Positions 31,557 to 39,527 of a DNA stretch of 48,935 nt are shown piece by piece. Each line of letters starts with the position of its first letter. Positions within the stretch are counted from its first letter, which is position 1. The stretch comes from an uncultured Lachnospiraceae bacterium (GTDB lineage Bacteria; Bacillota; Clostridia; Lachnospirales; Lachnospiraceae). Below the pieces are notes generated by a model that did not search any database, was not told where the DNA came from, and saw nothing but the letters and a program-made list of their open reading frames with translations. Made by a program: the position numbers and the translations under genes. Location: contig CAJTUC010000026.1 of NCBI GenBank assembly GCA_910579395.1, positions 1 through 48,935 on the forward strand, given 5' to 3'.

Positions 31557-34010
31557 ATGAGTACGATTAAAACACTTGCCGTAAGCCGGATAAAATATAA
31601 TAAGAGCCGTACAATCCTGACGGCGGTTGCAATGATGCTGACGACGGTTCTTTTGATGGGCGTCGGAACCAGTGCGGTCGGACTGTTCGATATGACAAAG
31701 CAGGAGGCAGCCGGTGAGGGTAATGTCCATGCTTCTTTTTCAGGACTGGGGGCGGAACAGGTAAATAAATTGAAGAATCATTTGGACGTAGAAGCGCTGG
31801 AAATCACGGAAGTTTTTGCGACCGTCGAATATGAGAAAATGAATGGGGCCCTGAATTGCAGTTCGCAGTTAAAGGAAGGTATCTACCATCGGCTGGGCAA
31901 CCTGACGGAAGGCCATGAGGCGGCGGCAGTGGATGAAATCTGCGGCCCGCCGGCTTTTTTTGAAAGAATGGGTGTGGATCCTGTTATCGGAAACAAGATA
32001 GAGATTTCATTCCGGCCGCATGGAGAAGGAACGGTTGAAACGAGAGAGTTTACAATCTGCGGTCTCGTAACGCAGGTCGATCTGTCCAAAATGGATGTCG
32101 GCGATTCCCGCATTGCGTACAGCGCGACCATTTCCGAAGAACTGGCGGCGGAATATCTGGAATCGGAGGAACGGGAATATGTGGCCAATATCCGAGTGTT
32201 CGGGGAAGCGGAACTCGGTTACGATGAAATCCAGGAGAAAATCAATAAAGTTGCGGAGGATATCGGGTACGATGCGGAGAAGGTCAATTTCAACAAGCCG
32301 TATCTGTATACGATGACCGATCCTGGAGCCGAGTTGATGCAGATTGCGGGCGGGATAGCGCTGTTGATTGTTTTTTTTGCTGGACTGGTCATTTACAGTA
32401 TCTATTATGTCAGCGTCATTACGGATATACAGGAAATCGGAAGGCTGAAAGCGCTTGGGGCTTCGGACAGACAGGTCAAAAGAGCGCTTCTGACAGAAGG
32501 AATGCGGATTGCGGCCTATGCGGTGCCCGTTGGGCTTTTGCTCGGCTATCTGATTCCTTATCTGGCAATGCCGGCCGTGATCAGGATAGTCATGGGGCAA
32601 AGCTTCCGGGAAATTGGAATCGGAAAACTGCATATGTTCTCCCTGCCAGTCTTGCTGCTCGTGCTCGTGGCTGTTCTGTTCGTAATCTATCTGTCTTTAA
32701 GAAAGCCGATGAGGATGGCGGCGAAGATTTCTCCGATTGAAGCGCTCCGGTATCAGGAGAGCAGCGGGAAAGGGAAGTTTCGGAAGGGCAGTAAAAGCGT
32801 CAGTCTGTTCCGGTTGAGCGCCGCGAACCTGCTGCGGAACAAAAAACGTACCGTCGTGACAATCGTAACGATGGGGCTCAGCTGTGTGCTCTTCATGTCG
32901 CTTGCCGGGATTTTGAGCAGTATGCGTGCGGAAGATCTGGCAAGAAGGACGATCAGAACCGGGGATTTTTGCTTGGCATTGGACTATGAAAAGAACGACA
33001 AAGAATATCCGGAAAGGAATCTGGATTCGTTACAGCAGCGGGAGTTTTTTAAGGAAGAATTTCTGGCAGAAATTTTGGCGCTTAACGGTGTAAAAGAGAT
33101 TGCTTATGATGAGAACGTATTGATCGGTTCCGATCATCCGGTGGAGCTGTTCGCGGATTCCCAGCGTGTCGATCTTAGCTGGTTCGATAGAGAAGAGGCG
33201 GAAGCCTATCGGAAGATTCTGGAGCAGGGTGAGATCGATTATGATGCGATGACAGCCGAAAACGGGGCGGTCTTTACATCCAATTATTTTATGGAAGAAT
33301 ACGGGCTTTCCATCGGTGATGAAATCCCGCTTACCGTTTACGACGGAAACCGGGAGATTCCTCTTACGGTAAGGATTGCGGCTTCCGTGGATGTTGGAAA
33401 CAACCAGCTCTGTGTGACAAAAGAAGTCTGGGATAAGCTGGGAATACAGTTTGATGCGAAGACGGCATTGTATATCAGCGCAGCGTCTGAACAATACGAC
33501 AGCATCAAATCGGCGCTGCAGCAGATTGTGGACGGAGAAGAATTTTTCAGATTGTATTCCTTGGATGAGGAAATGGAAATCGGCAGACAGACTATCATCC
33601 TCGTCAAATATCCGATGTATCTGGTGCTCGTTATGATTGCGGTCATCAGCTTTATGAACCTGATCAATACCATGATCACAAGCATTGCCGTCAGAAAGAA
33701 AGAACTCGGCATTTTACAGGCCATAGGCCTGTCGGATAAGCAGCTGACAAAGATGCTCGCCGGCGAAGGTCTGGTCTATACGGCAGGAACGCTGTTCGCA
33801 TCGGTGACGATCGGAAATATTTTCGGTTATCTGTTATTTGGCTGGGCTAAAGACAGCCATATAATGAGTCTGTCGGTGTATCATTATCCGCTCGCGGAGA
33901 CGATTCTGCTGGCCGCCGTTCTGATATTCGGACAGCTTGGCATCACACTGTTCATATCATGCCGTGTCCGCAAAGAAAGCCTTATTGACCGGATCAGGAG
34001 CGGGGAGTAA
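31557..34010 (+). CDS. ABC transporter permease (two FtsX domains)
   Basis: An 817-residue membrane protein: an N-terminal helix (about 17-40), a large outside domain, an FtsX domain of three helices (about 258-390, including ITDIQEIGRLKALGASDRQ), a fifth helix (VVTIVTMGLSCVLFMSLAG) followed by a second outside domain, and a C-terminal FtsX domain (SIAVRKKELGILQAIGLSDKQ). This is the ten-helix, duplicated layout of exporters of the lipoprotein/peptide-stress class. Together with the ATPase and the two-component pair it looks like a resistance or envelope-stress unit. ATG 31557 follows GGAGGGAATAAG. The substrate is unknown. Confidence 0.9.
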   Translation: MSTIKTLAVSRIKYNKSRTILTAVAMMLTTVLLMGVGTSAVGLFDMTKQEAAGEGNVHASFSGLGAEQVNKLKNHLDVEALEITEVFATVEYEKMNGALNCSSQLKEGIYHRLGNLTEGHEAAAVDEICGPPAFFERMGVDPVIGNKIEISFRPHGEGTVETREFTICGLVTQVDLSKMDVGDSRIAYSATISEELAAEYLESEEREYVANIRVFGEAELGYDEIQEKINKVAEDIGYDAEKVNFNKPYLYTMTDPGAELMQIAGGIALLIVFFAGLVIYSIYYVSVITDIQEIGRLKALGASDRQVKRALLTEGMRIAAYAVPVGLLLGYLIPYLAMPAVIRIVMGQSFREIGIGKLHMFSLPVLLLVLVAVLFVIYLSLRKPMRMAAKISPIEALRYQESSGKGKFRKGSKSVSLFRLSAANLLRNKKRTVVTIVTMGLSCVLFMSLAGILSSMRAEDLARRTIRTGDFCLALDYEKNDKEYPERNLDSLQQREFFKEEFLAEILALNGVKEIAYDENVLIGSDHPVELFADSQRVDLSWFDREEAEAYRKILEQGEIDYDAMTAENGAVFTSNYFMEEYGLSIGDEIPLTVYDGNREIPLTVRIAASVDVGNNQLCVTKEVWDKLGIQFDAKTALYISAASEQYDSIKSALQQIVDGEEFFRLYSLDEEMEIGRQTIILVKYPMYLVLVMIAVISFMNLINTMITSIAVRKKELGILQAIGLSDKQLTKMLAGEGLVYTAGTLFASVTIGNIFGYLLFGWAKDSHIMSLSVYHYPLAETILLAAVLIFGQLGITLFISCRVRKESLIDRIRSGE

Positions 34011-34014
34011 ATCT

Positions 34015-34195
34015 TGGGGTGGCCGAAGAGGTCCGGGGCGTCATAGAGTCCCTGCGGCGGCCCTTGAAAACCGTCGGTACTTAGTGAAAAAGCGGCTATG
34101 CTGCTTTTGAACTTAGTACCGTTACTGGTTTTCGCGGAGCGCAAGCGTGCCGCCGCAGGGACTCTATGACACCCCGGACCTCTTCAACCGCCCCC
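34015..34195. repeat. About 170-bp near-perfect palindrome
   Basis: The outer arms of 37 bases (34025-34061 and 34149-34185) are complementary with one mismatch and extend less perfectly to about 34015 and 34195. Inside, GAAAACC (34066-34072) pairs with GGTTTTC (34127-34133), CGGTACTTAGT (34075-34085) with ACTTAGTACCG (34111-34121; one mismatch), and AAAAGC (34088-34093) with GCTTTT (34103-34108). Nearly the whole length folds as one rod. It begins within 15 bases of the permease stop and contains no gene. A GGCCTTTTTT stretch follows at 34203-34212. Confidence 0.88.
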
Positions 34196-34242
34196 CAAAA
34201 ACGGCCTTTTTTCAGGAAATTTTTTCTTCTTATTTTAATTAC

Positions 34243-34271
34243 TAGACAAGACAGCCTTCTTGTGTTATGAT
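34243..34271 (+). promoter_or_regulatory. Promoter of first tRNA-Arg
   Basis: TAGACA (34243-34248), 17 bases, TATGAT (34266-34271). The duplicated copy has TGGACG (34441-34446), 17 bases, TATGAT (34464-34469). Confidence 0.75.
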
Positions 34272-34303
34272 AAACAAGATGATGTAATAAATTTGTAACA
34301 TAT

Positions 34304-34375
34304 GCACCCGTAGTCTAACGGATAGAACGTAGGCCTCCGACGCCTTTGATGCAGGTTCGATTCCTGTCGGGTGCA
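34304..34375 (+). tRNA. tRNA-Arg (anticodon CCG), copy 1
   Basis: The acceptor arm GCACCCG/CGGGTGC is perfect. The anticodon loop CTCCGAC carries CCG, reading CGG codons, and the T-arm is GCAGG-TTCGATT-CCTGT. The discriminator is A and CCA is not encoded. In the D stem (GTCT with GAAC) one position is a C-A mismatch and one a T-G pair; the first anticodon-stem pair is T-T. Confidence 0.93.
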
Positions 34376-34501
34376 TTTGCATCATCGCTTGAAAAAGAAA
34401 GGTTGTAGATTATGAAAATTTTTCTTCTTATTTTTATTACTGGACGAGAAACCTTTCTTGTGTTATGATAAACAGGATGATGTAATAAATTTGTAATATA
34501 T

Positions 34502-34573
34502 GCACCCGTAGTCTAACGGATAAAACGTAGGCCTCCGACGCCTTTGATGCAGGTTCGATTCCTGTCGGGTGCA
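34502..34573 (+). tRNA. tRNA-Arg (anticodon CCG), copy 2
   Basis: Identical to copy 1 except for one base in the D stem (AGAAC becomes AAAAC), which restores a T-A pair beside the C-A mismatch. It lies in the second unit of the 198-base duplication. No terminator separates it from the SH3 gene 38 bases downstream, so the two may share a transcript that is cut at the tRNA. Confidence 0.93.
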
Positions 34574-34610
34574 TTTGCATCATTGCTTTAGAAGAGAAAG
34601 GTTGTGAATT

Positions 34611-35903
34611 ATGAAAACGTCAAATAGCAGTGTAGGGGATATTCTTTTGGCGAAACTTGAGAGTCTGGGAAGCTGGCTTGTCAGACATGCCAAAATTGTA
34701 ATGCCTGTGGTTTTGGCGGCCTGCGTAATCATTACCGTTGTTATTTCCATCAGGGCGAATAAGAAGGATGCGGAGCAGCAGGGAGACGTTGCCGCAAACA
34801 GTACATTAGAGGAAACAACGGATGTATATGTCGTTCCGGAGGTTGCATTACAGGAAAATACGATTCCGGAAATTACGGAATTGATCGATAATTATTACAC
34901 GGCACAGGCAGAAGGCGATGTCGATACGATTCGGTCGCTGGTGAGCGATATCGAGGAATCGGAAGTTCTGAGAATCGTGGAAACAAGCAAGTATGTAGAA
35001 AACTATCCATCGCTTGAGATTTACACGAAGGCCGGACCGGTAGACAATACTTATATCGTATATGTCTGTTCCGAATTAAAATTTACGGATTATGACGATT
35101 TGTTTCCGGGCATGAAAGTTTTTTATGTCTGCGTAGATGAAAATGGGCAGTACTACATTAATGAGAGTGAGGAAGGAAGCGACAATGAGCTGACTTATAT
35201 CAGAGAAGTCACGCTGCAGGATGATGTCGTAGACCTGAATAACAAAGTGGCCGCAGCATATAACGATATGGTTGCGGAAAACCCGGAGCTGGCACAGTTC
35301 ATTCTGGATTTGAATGATGAGATTAAGAAAAACGTAGGCGGAGCGCTGGCACAGGAAGAAGACGAGAACGATTCCGAGGAAGCCGGTGGGGAAAACGAAG
35401 CGGCAGAGAATACGGAAACCGGGCCGGAAGTTGTCGTAACGAAAGTGCGGGCAACGGATGTTGTTAATATCAGATCTTCGGACAGTGAGACTGCCGACAG
35501 ACTCGGTAAGGCAGCAATCGGTGACGAATTTAAACTCATCGAGAAGATTGGAAACGGATGGAGCAAAATAGAATACGAAGGCGCGGAGGCATATATCAAG
35601 AGCGAATTTCTGGAAGATATTGAGACAGAAGTTGTAGACAATAGCAATGAAGGTAATGAAACCGATAACGAGACAGAAACGACACAGGAGCCGGAAACCG
35701 CATCCGTAACGGTCGAGACGAATGGAACGGTAACAGTCATTGAAAACGTCAGAATCAGAAGTTCTGCCAGTGAGAACAGCGAGAAGCTGGGAACTGCTTA
35801 TGTGGGCGATAAACTTGAACTTGTCATGAAGCAGGCGGACGGCTGGACCAAGATCAAGTACAACGGAAAGACAGCATATGTAAAATCCGATTATGTGGAA
35901 TAG
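34611..35903 (+). CDS. Membrane-anchored protein with two SH3b domains
   Basis: A 430-residue protein: short cytoplasmic part, one membrane helix (about 28-48), an outside domain of about 150 residues that looks like an NTF2-like fold (NTIPEITELIDNYYTAQAEGDVDTI opening), an acidic linker, then two SH3b repeats (about 285-340 and 375-430), each with the NIRSS/RIRSS...GWSKI/GWTKI...YIKSEFLE/YVKSDYVE pattern. The SH3b domains probably bind peptidoglycan. The precise function is unknown. ATG 34611 follows GAAAGGTTGTGAATT, the same leader that was duplicated with the tRNA. Confidence 0.82.
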   Translation: MKTSNSSVGDILLAKLESLGSWLVRHAKIVMPVVLAACVIITVVISIRANKKDAEQQGDVAANSTLEETTDVYVVPEVALQENTIPEITELIDNYYTAQAEGDVDTIRSLVSDIEESEVLRIVETSKYVENYPSLEIYTKAGPVDNTYIVYVCSELKFTDYDDLFPGMKVFYVCVDENGQYYINESEEGSDNELTYIREVTLQDDVVDLNNKVAAAYNDMVAENPELAQFILDLNDEIKKNVGGALAQEEDENDSEEAGGENEAAENTETGPEVVVTKVRATDVVNIRSSDSETADRLGKAAIGDEFKLIEKIGNGWSKIEYEGAEAYIKSEFLEDIETEVVDNSNEGNETDNETETTQEPETASVTVETNGTVTVIENVRIRSSASENSEKLGTAYVGDKLELVMKQADGWTKIKYNGKTAYVKSDYVE

Positions 35904-35955
35904 AGGCCGCAGCTTATCTGATTTGGGATTAAAGAAAAGTAAATATGGCAATAGT

Positions 35956-35987
35956 AAAGAGTATAGAGTGAATCTATACTCTTTTTG
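35956..35987 (+). terminator. Intrinsic terminator after SH3 gene
   Basis: AGAGTATAG (35958-35966) pairs perfectly with CTATACTCT (35974-35982), then TTTTG. Confidence 0.88.
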
Positions 35988-36058
35988 TATGATCGGGAAT
36001 TGCTGTAAACAGAAAGTACCTGCATAGCAGGAGATGACAGGAAAAAAAGGAGGCGGCT

Positions 36059-36490
36059 ATGAAACAGGATGATATTACAATTTTACGGGAAATCCAGCGG
36101 AGCACCCAAATGGCGATGACGACTATCGATACCCTTCTGGACAAAACATCGGACGATGATTTTACATTGAAACTCTCCAGACAATCCCTTGGATATGCCA
36201 GAATTCATAACGATGCGGTGGAACGATTGATAGAAGAACAGAGCGGAACATACCGAAGCAATCAGATTGCAGATTTCATGCTGCGGGGAAGTGTTCATAT
36301 GGGAACCATGCTCAATGTCAGCACAAGCCATATGGCGGAAATGATGATACAGGGAAGCAACAGAGGACTGACAAGTATGTACAAGGCAGTAAAGCACAAT
36401 ACACTTGCACAGGACCGCTCAGTAGAACTCGCACAGGAACTGATGGATTTTGAAGTAAAAAATATAGAACAGTTAAAAGAATATTTGTAA
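36059..36490 (+). CDS. Small all-helical protein of unknown function
   Basis: A 143-residue, mostly alpha-helical protein (ITILREIQRSTQMAMTTIDTLLDK; HNDAVERLIEEQ; MAEMMIQGSNRGLTSMYKA) consistent with a four-helix bundle. The layout recalls ferritin-like or spore-coat-associated bundle proteins, but no metal-ligand motif (ExxH pairs) is evident, so I leave it unnamed. ATG 36059 follows AAGGAGGCGGCT, a strong ribosome site. It is flanked by terminators or long gaps and probably forms its own unit. Confidence 0.7.
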   Translation: MKQDDITILREIQRSTQMAMTTIDTLLDKTSDDDFTLKLSRQSLGYARIHNDAVERLIEEQSGTYRSNQIADFMLRGSVHMGTMLNVSTSHMAEMMIQGSNRGLTSMYKAVKHNTLAQDRSVELAQELMDFEVKNIEQLKEYL

Positions 36491-36548
36491 AGATAAAAAG
36501 AAAATTCTGCTCATTTTTGGAGGGGAAACAGGGCAGTAAAAGAGTACT

Positions 36549-36590
36549 ATTGTATACAATTATACTGTGATAAGTGTATCATTGTACAAT
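36549..36590 (+). promoter_or_regulatory. Two palindromes upstream of gdhA
   Basis: ATTGTATACAAT (36549-36560) and ATTGTACAAT (36581-36590) share the ATTGTA/TACAAT half-sites and are centred 31 bases apart, about three helical turns. They lie roughly 50-90 bases before the -35 of gdhA, a position suited to an activator or to looping. No terminator is obvious between 36491 and 36640. Confidence 0.5.
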
Positions 36591-36640
36591 TTGTATAAAA
36601 AAACGAATAAAATTTCTATGTTTTCTCATAAGAAATACGG

Positions 36641-36669
36641 TTGTGGATTTTTAGGCGACATAATATAAT
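36641..36669 (+). promoter_or_regulatory. gdhA promoter
   Basis: TTGTGG (36641-36646), 17 bases, TATAAT (36664-36669), 41 bases before the ATG. Confidence 0.65.
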
Positions 36670-36710
36670 GTTAGATGACAAGCAAGTTACGGTAAAGGAG
36701 GACATAGAAA

Positions 36711-38045
36711 ATGTCATATGTAGATGAGGTCTATGAGTTAGTAGTAGCCAAAAATCCCGCGCAGCCGGAATTCCATCAGGCAGTGAAAGAAGTATTGGAA
36801 TCTCTTCGTGTTGTTATCGAAGCGGATGAAGAAGCATATAGAAAAGATGCTTTGCTGGAGAGATTGACCGTTCCGGAGAGAATTATCCAGTTCCGCGTTC
36901 CGTGGGTAGATGATAAGGGGCAGGTTCAGGTAAATAACGGTTTCCGTGTACAGTTCAACAGTGCAATCGGACCTTATAAAGGCGGTCTGAGATTCCACCC
37001 TTCCGTTAATCTCGGTATTATCAAATTCCTGGGCTTTGAGCAGATTTTCAAGAATTCCCTGACTGGCCTTCCGATCGGCGGCGGCAAGGGTGGTTCTGAT
37101 TTTGATCCGAAGGGCAAATCGGACAGAGAAGTTATGGCATTCTGTCAGAGCTTTATGACAGAGCTTTGCAGACATATCGGCGCCGACACGGATGTACCGG
37201 CAGGCGATATCGGTGTAGGCGGACGTGAGATTGGTTTTATGTATGGCCAGTATAAGAAAATCCGCAACGTATATGAGGGCGTTTTAACAGGAAAAGGGCT
37301 GACTTATGGCGGTTCTCTCGCAAGAACGGAAGCAACGGGATATGGTCTGTTATATCTGACAGCAGAAATGCTGAAATGCAATGGAAAAGATATCGCAGGC
37401 AAGACGATTGCCGTATCCGGTGCAGGTAATGTTGCTATCTACGCAATCCAGAAGGCACAGCAGTTAGGCGGAAAACCTGTTACCTGTTCTGATTCTACAG
37501 GCTGGATTTATGATTCGGAAGGCATCGATGTTGCTTTATTGAAAGAGATAAAAGAAGTAAAACGTGCCCGGCTGACAGAGTATGCGGCAGCGAGACCGAG
37601 CGCAGAATATCATGAGGGCAAAGGCGTATGGACAGTGAAATGTGACATCGCACTTCCTTGTGCAACACAGAACGAATTGAATCTGGAAGATGCTAAGGCA
37701 CTCGTTGCGAACGGATGCTTTGCAGTAGCAGAAGGCGCTAATATGCCTACAACAATGGATGCTACCGAATATCTGCAGAAGAACGGTGTTCTGTTCTGCC
37801 CTGGTAAAGCTTCCAACGCAGGCGGTGTTGCGACATCCGCACTGGAAATGAGCCAGAACTCCGAGAGACTTTCCTGGACATTCGAAGAAGTTGATTCCAA
37901 ATTACAGAATATCATGGTCAACATTTTCCACAATCTGGATGAAGCTTCCAAGAAATACGGCATGGAAGGAAACTATGTTGCGGGCGCGAATATCGCAGGT
38001 TTCCTGAAAGTGGCTGAGGCGATGAAAGCGCAGGGGATTGTGTAA
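36711..38045 (+). CDS. gdhA: NADP-type glutamate dehydrogenase
   Basis: GdhA interconverts 2-oxoglutarate plus ammonia and glutamate. The 444 residues match the hexameric bacterial type: RVQFNSAIGPYKGGLRFHPSVNLGIIKFLGFEQIFKN, the catalytic lysine block PIGGGKGGSDFDPKGKS, DVPAGDIGVGGREIGFMYGQYK, and the Rossmann loop SGAGNVAIYAIQ. The position after that loop carries CSDS, an arrangement commonly seen in NADP(H)-linked enzymes. ATG 36711 follows AAAGGAGGACATAGAAA. Its codon use (many frequent codons) suggests strong expression. Confidence 0.97.
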   Translation: MSYVDEVYELVVAKNPAQPEFHQAVKEVLESLRVVIEADEEAYRKDALLERLTVPERIIQFRVPWVDDKGQVQVNNGFRVQFNSAIGPYKGGLRFHPSVNLGIIKFLGFEQIFKNSLTGLPIGGGKGGSDFDPKGKSDREVMAFCQSFMTELCRHIGADTDVPAGDIGVGGREIGFMYGQYKKIRNVYEGVLTGKGLTYGGSLARTEATGYGLLYLTAEMLKCNGKDIAGKTIAVSGAGNVAIYAIQKAQQLGGKPVTCSDSTGWIYDSEGIDVALLKEIKEVKRARLTEYAAARPSAEYHEGKGVWTVKCDIALPCATQNELNLEDAKALVANGCFAVAEGANMPTTMDATEYLQKNGVLFCPGKASNAGGVATSALEMSQNSERLSWTFEEVDSKLQNIMVNIFHNLDEASKKYGMEGNYVAGANIAGFLKVAEAMKAQGIV

Positions 38046-38067
38046 TCACAAATTTCTAAAATGATAA

Positions 38068-38220
38068 ATGAGGTGGATGAGTCCTGTAAACATTGTGTTT
38101 ATGGGACTTTTCCGGTTTGAAGCAGGGAAAAATGCTGAAGAAACAGCGAAATTAATTCAGCATCCGGCAGAGATGGTTCAGTCATGGTATGAAACCTGTC
38201 AAAAGGAAAAAAGAGTATAG
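38068..38220 (+). CDS. Possible small ORF between two terminators
   Basis: A 50-codon frame (ATG 38068, alternatives 38077 and 38101; stop 38218-38220) encodes MRWMSPVNIVFMGLFRFEAG...AEETAKLIQHPAEMVQSWY. The second half looks like a short helix-turn-helix fragment. The first half overlaps the gdhA terminator hairpin, so it is more likely a remnant than a functional gene. AGGTGG lies directly next to ATG 38077. Confidence 0.25.
   Translation: MRWMSPVNIVFMGLFRFEAGKNAEETAKLIQHPAEMVQSWYETCQKEKRV
38080..38111 (+). terminator. Terminator after gdhA
   Basis: AGTCCTGTAAAC (38080-38091) pairs with GTTTATGGGACT (38097-38108) using two wobbles, followed by TTT. Confidence 0.75.
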
Positions 38221-38231
38221 TAGGTGGAGGG

Positions 38232-38270
38232 TCACTCAGTTTACGATGGTGTAAATTGGGTGATTTTTTT
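38232..38270 (+). terminator. Second terminator-like hairpin
   Basis: TCACTCAGTTTAC (38232-38244) pairs with GTAAATTGGGTGA (38251-38263) with two wobbles, followed by seven T. Confidence 0.85.
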
Positions 38271-38422
38271 GTGAAAAACTGTAAAAAGAAGGATGGGAGA
38301 GACGTTTTCTCACTGCACGATATGCGGGAAACTGATAACGAATCTGAAACAGATATAATATGCAAAGGCGAAAACACTGCATATTATAATAAGAACTGGA
38401 TATAGCATAAAGGAGAAAAAAT

Positions 38423-39367
38423 ATGAAACGATGCGTTCCACTGGAACCCGCGGCAGAAGCTGTCTGTAATCAAAGCTCGGTGCCGCCGCTGATTTTTCAG
38501 ATGCCGCCTGAACAGGGTAGAAAAATATTGGAGGAGGCGCAGAATACACCAGTATATAAATATCCCGCTGACATATCTACGGATTGCATAAACACCGGAA
38601 CGTGGGGCAGTATACCAGTATATTTTATTGCGCCAAAGGGGGGTAAAATCAGAAATATTATATTTTATATTCATGGCGCAGGATGGGTATTCGGCAGTTT
38701 TCATACACACGAAAAGTTAGTCAGGGAGCTATCGGCAAGGACAGATTCTCTGATCGTATTTCCTGAATACAGCCGTTCGCCGGAAGCAAAATATCCAACG
38801 GCGATTGAACAATGTTATTTTATTCTTTCTCATATGAAGGAAATCATGGGAGATTGCTTTTCTCTGACCGACTGCACTGCGCTTACGGTTGCAGGCGACA
38901 GTGTCGGCGGAAATATGGCGATTGCTATGGTTCTGATGTCAATAATGCGGAAGGGGCCGCGTATTCAGAAGCTGCTGTTATATTATCCGGTAACAAATGC
39001 CTGTTTTGACACACAGAGCTATTGTCAATTTGCAGTGGATTATTATTTGTATCGCGAAGGAATGAAATGGTTCTGGAAGCAATATACAACATCTATGGAA
39101 GACCGGAATCAGATAACCGCATCTCCCTTGCGGGCGGGCATAGATTGTTTGAAGTGTTTTCCGCAGACGATGATCATAAACGGGCAGGCTGATGTTTTGC
39201 GCAGCGAGGGAGAAGCCTTCGGTGAAAAGCTTCGGTGTGCAGGCGTGGAGGTAACTGCTTTGCAGGTACAGGGTACCATTCATGATTTTGTAATGCTGAA
39301 TGCACTGGATCAGACGAATGCCTGTCGCACCGCGATGGATGCATCAACGGAATGGATCAGCCGCTGA
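38423..39367 (+). CDS. Alpha/beta hydrolase, hormone-sensitive-lipase type
   Basis: A 314-residue esterase of the HSL (alpha/beta hydrolase-3) family. The oxyanion-hole motif appears as HGAGWVFGS (HGGG-type), the nucleophile S160 sits in GDSVGG, the acid is in IINGQADVLRSEGE and the base is H in GTIHDFVML. No signal peptide is seen, so it is cytoplasmic and probably cleaves short acyl esters; the natural substrate is unknown. ATG 38423 follows AAAGGAGAAAAAAT. It lies between terminators and a two-component pair, with no evident operon partner. Confidence 0.9.
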   Translation: MKRCVPLEPAAEAVCNQSSVPPLIFQMPPEQGRKILEEAQNTPVYKYPADISTDCINTGTWGSIPVYFIAPKGGKIRNIIFYIHGAGWVFGSFHTHEKLVRELSARTDSLIVFPEYSRSPEAKYPTAIEQCYFILSHMKEIMGDCFSLTDCTALTVAGDSVGGNMAIAMVLMSIMRKGPRIQKLLLYYPVTNACFDTQSYCQFAVDYYLYREGMKWFWKQYTTSMEDRNQITASPLRAGIDCLKCFPQTMIINGQADVLRSEGEAFGEKLRCAGVEVTALQVQGTIHDFVMLNALDQTNACRTAMDASTEWISR

Positions 39368-39527
39368 CCGTAAATTTTTTCGTTTGGAAATCTGTTACGA
39401 TGGGACACAGAGAAAATCTGCTCTATTTATCTTTCTCCTTTCATGACACTCAAAAGCCCGCTCAGGTCAAAAAGAAATCTTTTTGATAATTCATGCCGAT
39501 ACATAACATACAGGCTGAAAGAAGGGA

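Larger units (their letters stand above)
34215..34617 (+). repeat. 198-bp tandem duplication carrying tRNA-Arg
   Basis: Two copies at an exact 198-base offset (about 34215-34412 and 34413-34610) share promoter, tRNA, the tail TTTGCATCAT and a ribosome site plus ATGAAAA. The first copy therefore ends in an 18-codon false gene start (34412-34468, MKIFLLIF...). The second copy leads into the real SH3 gene. Differences are few and mostly outside the tRNA. Confidence 0.9.

Noticed and set aside
34412..34468. 18-codon ORF with a good ribosome site between the tRNAs
   Set aside because: It is the duplicated start of the SH3 gene running into promoter sequence; not a real gene.
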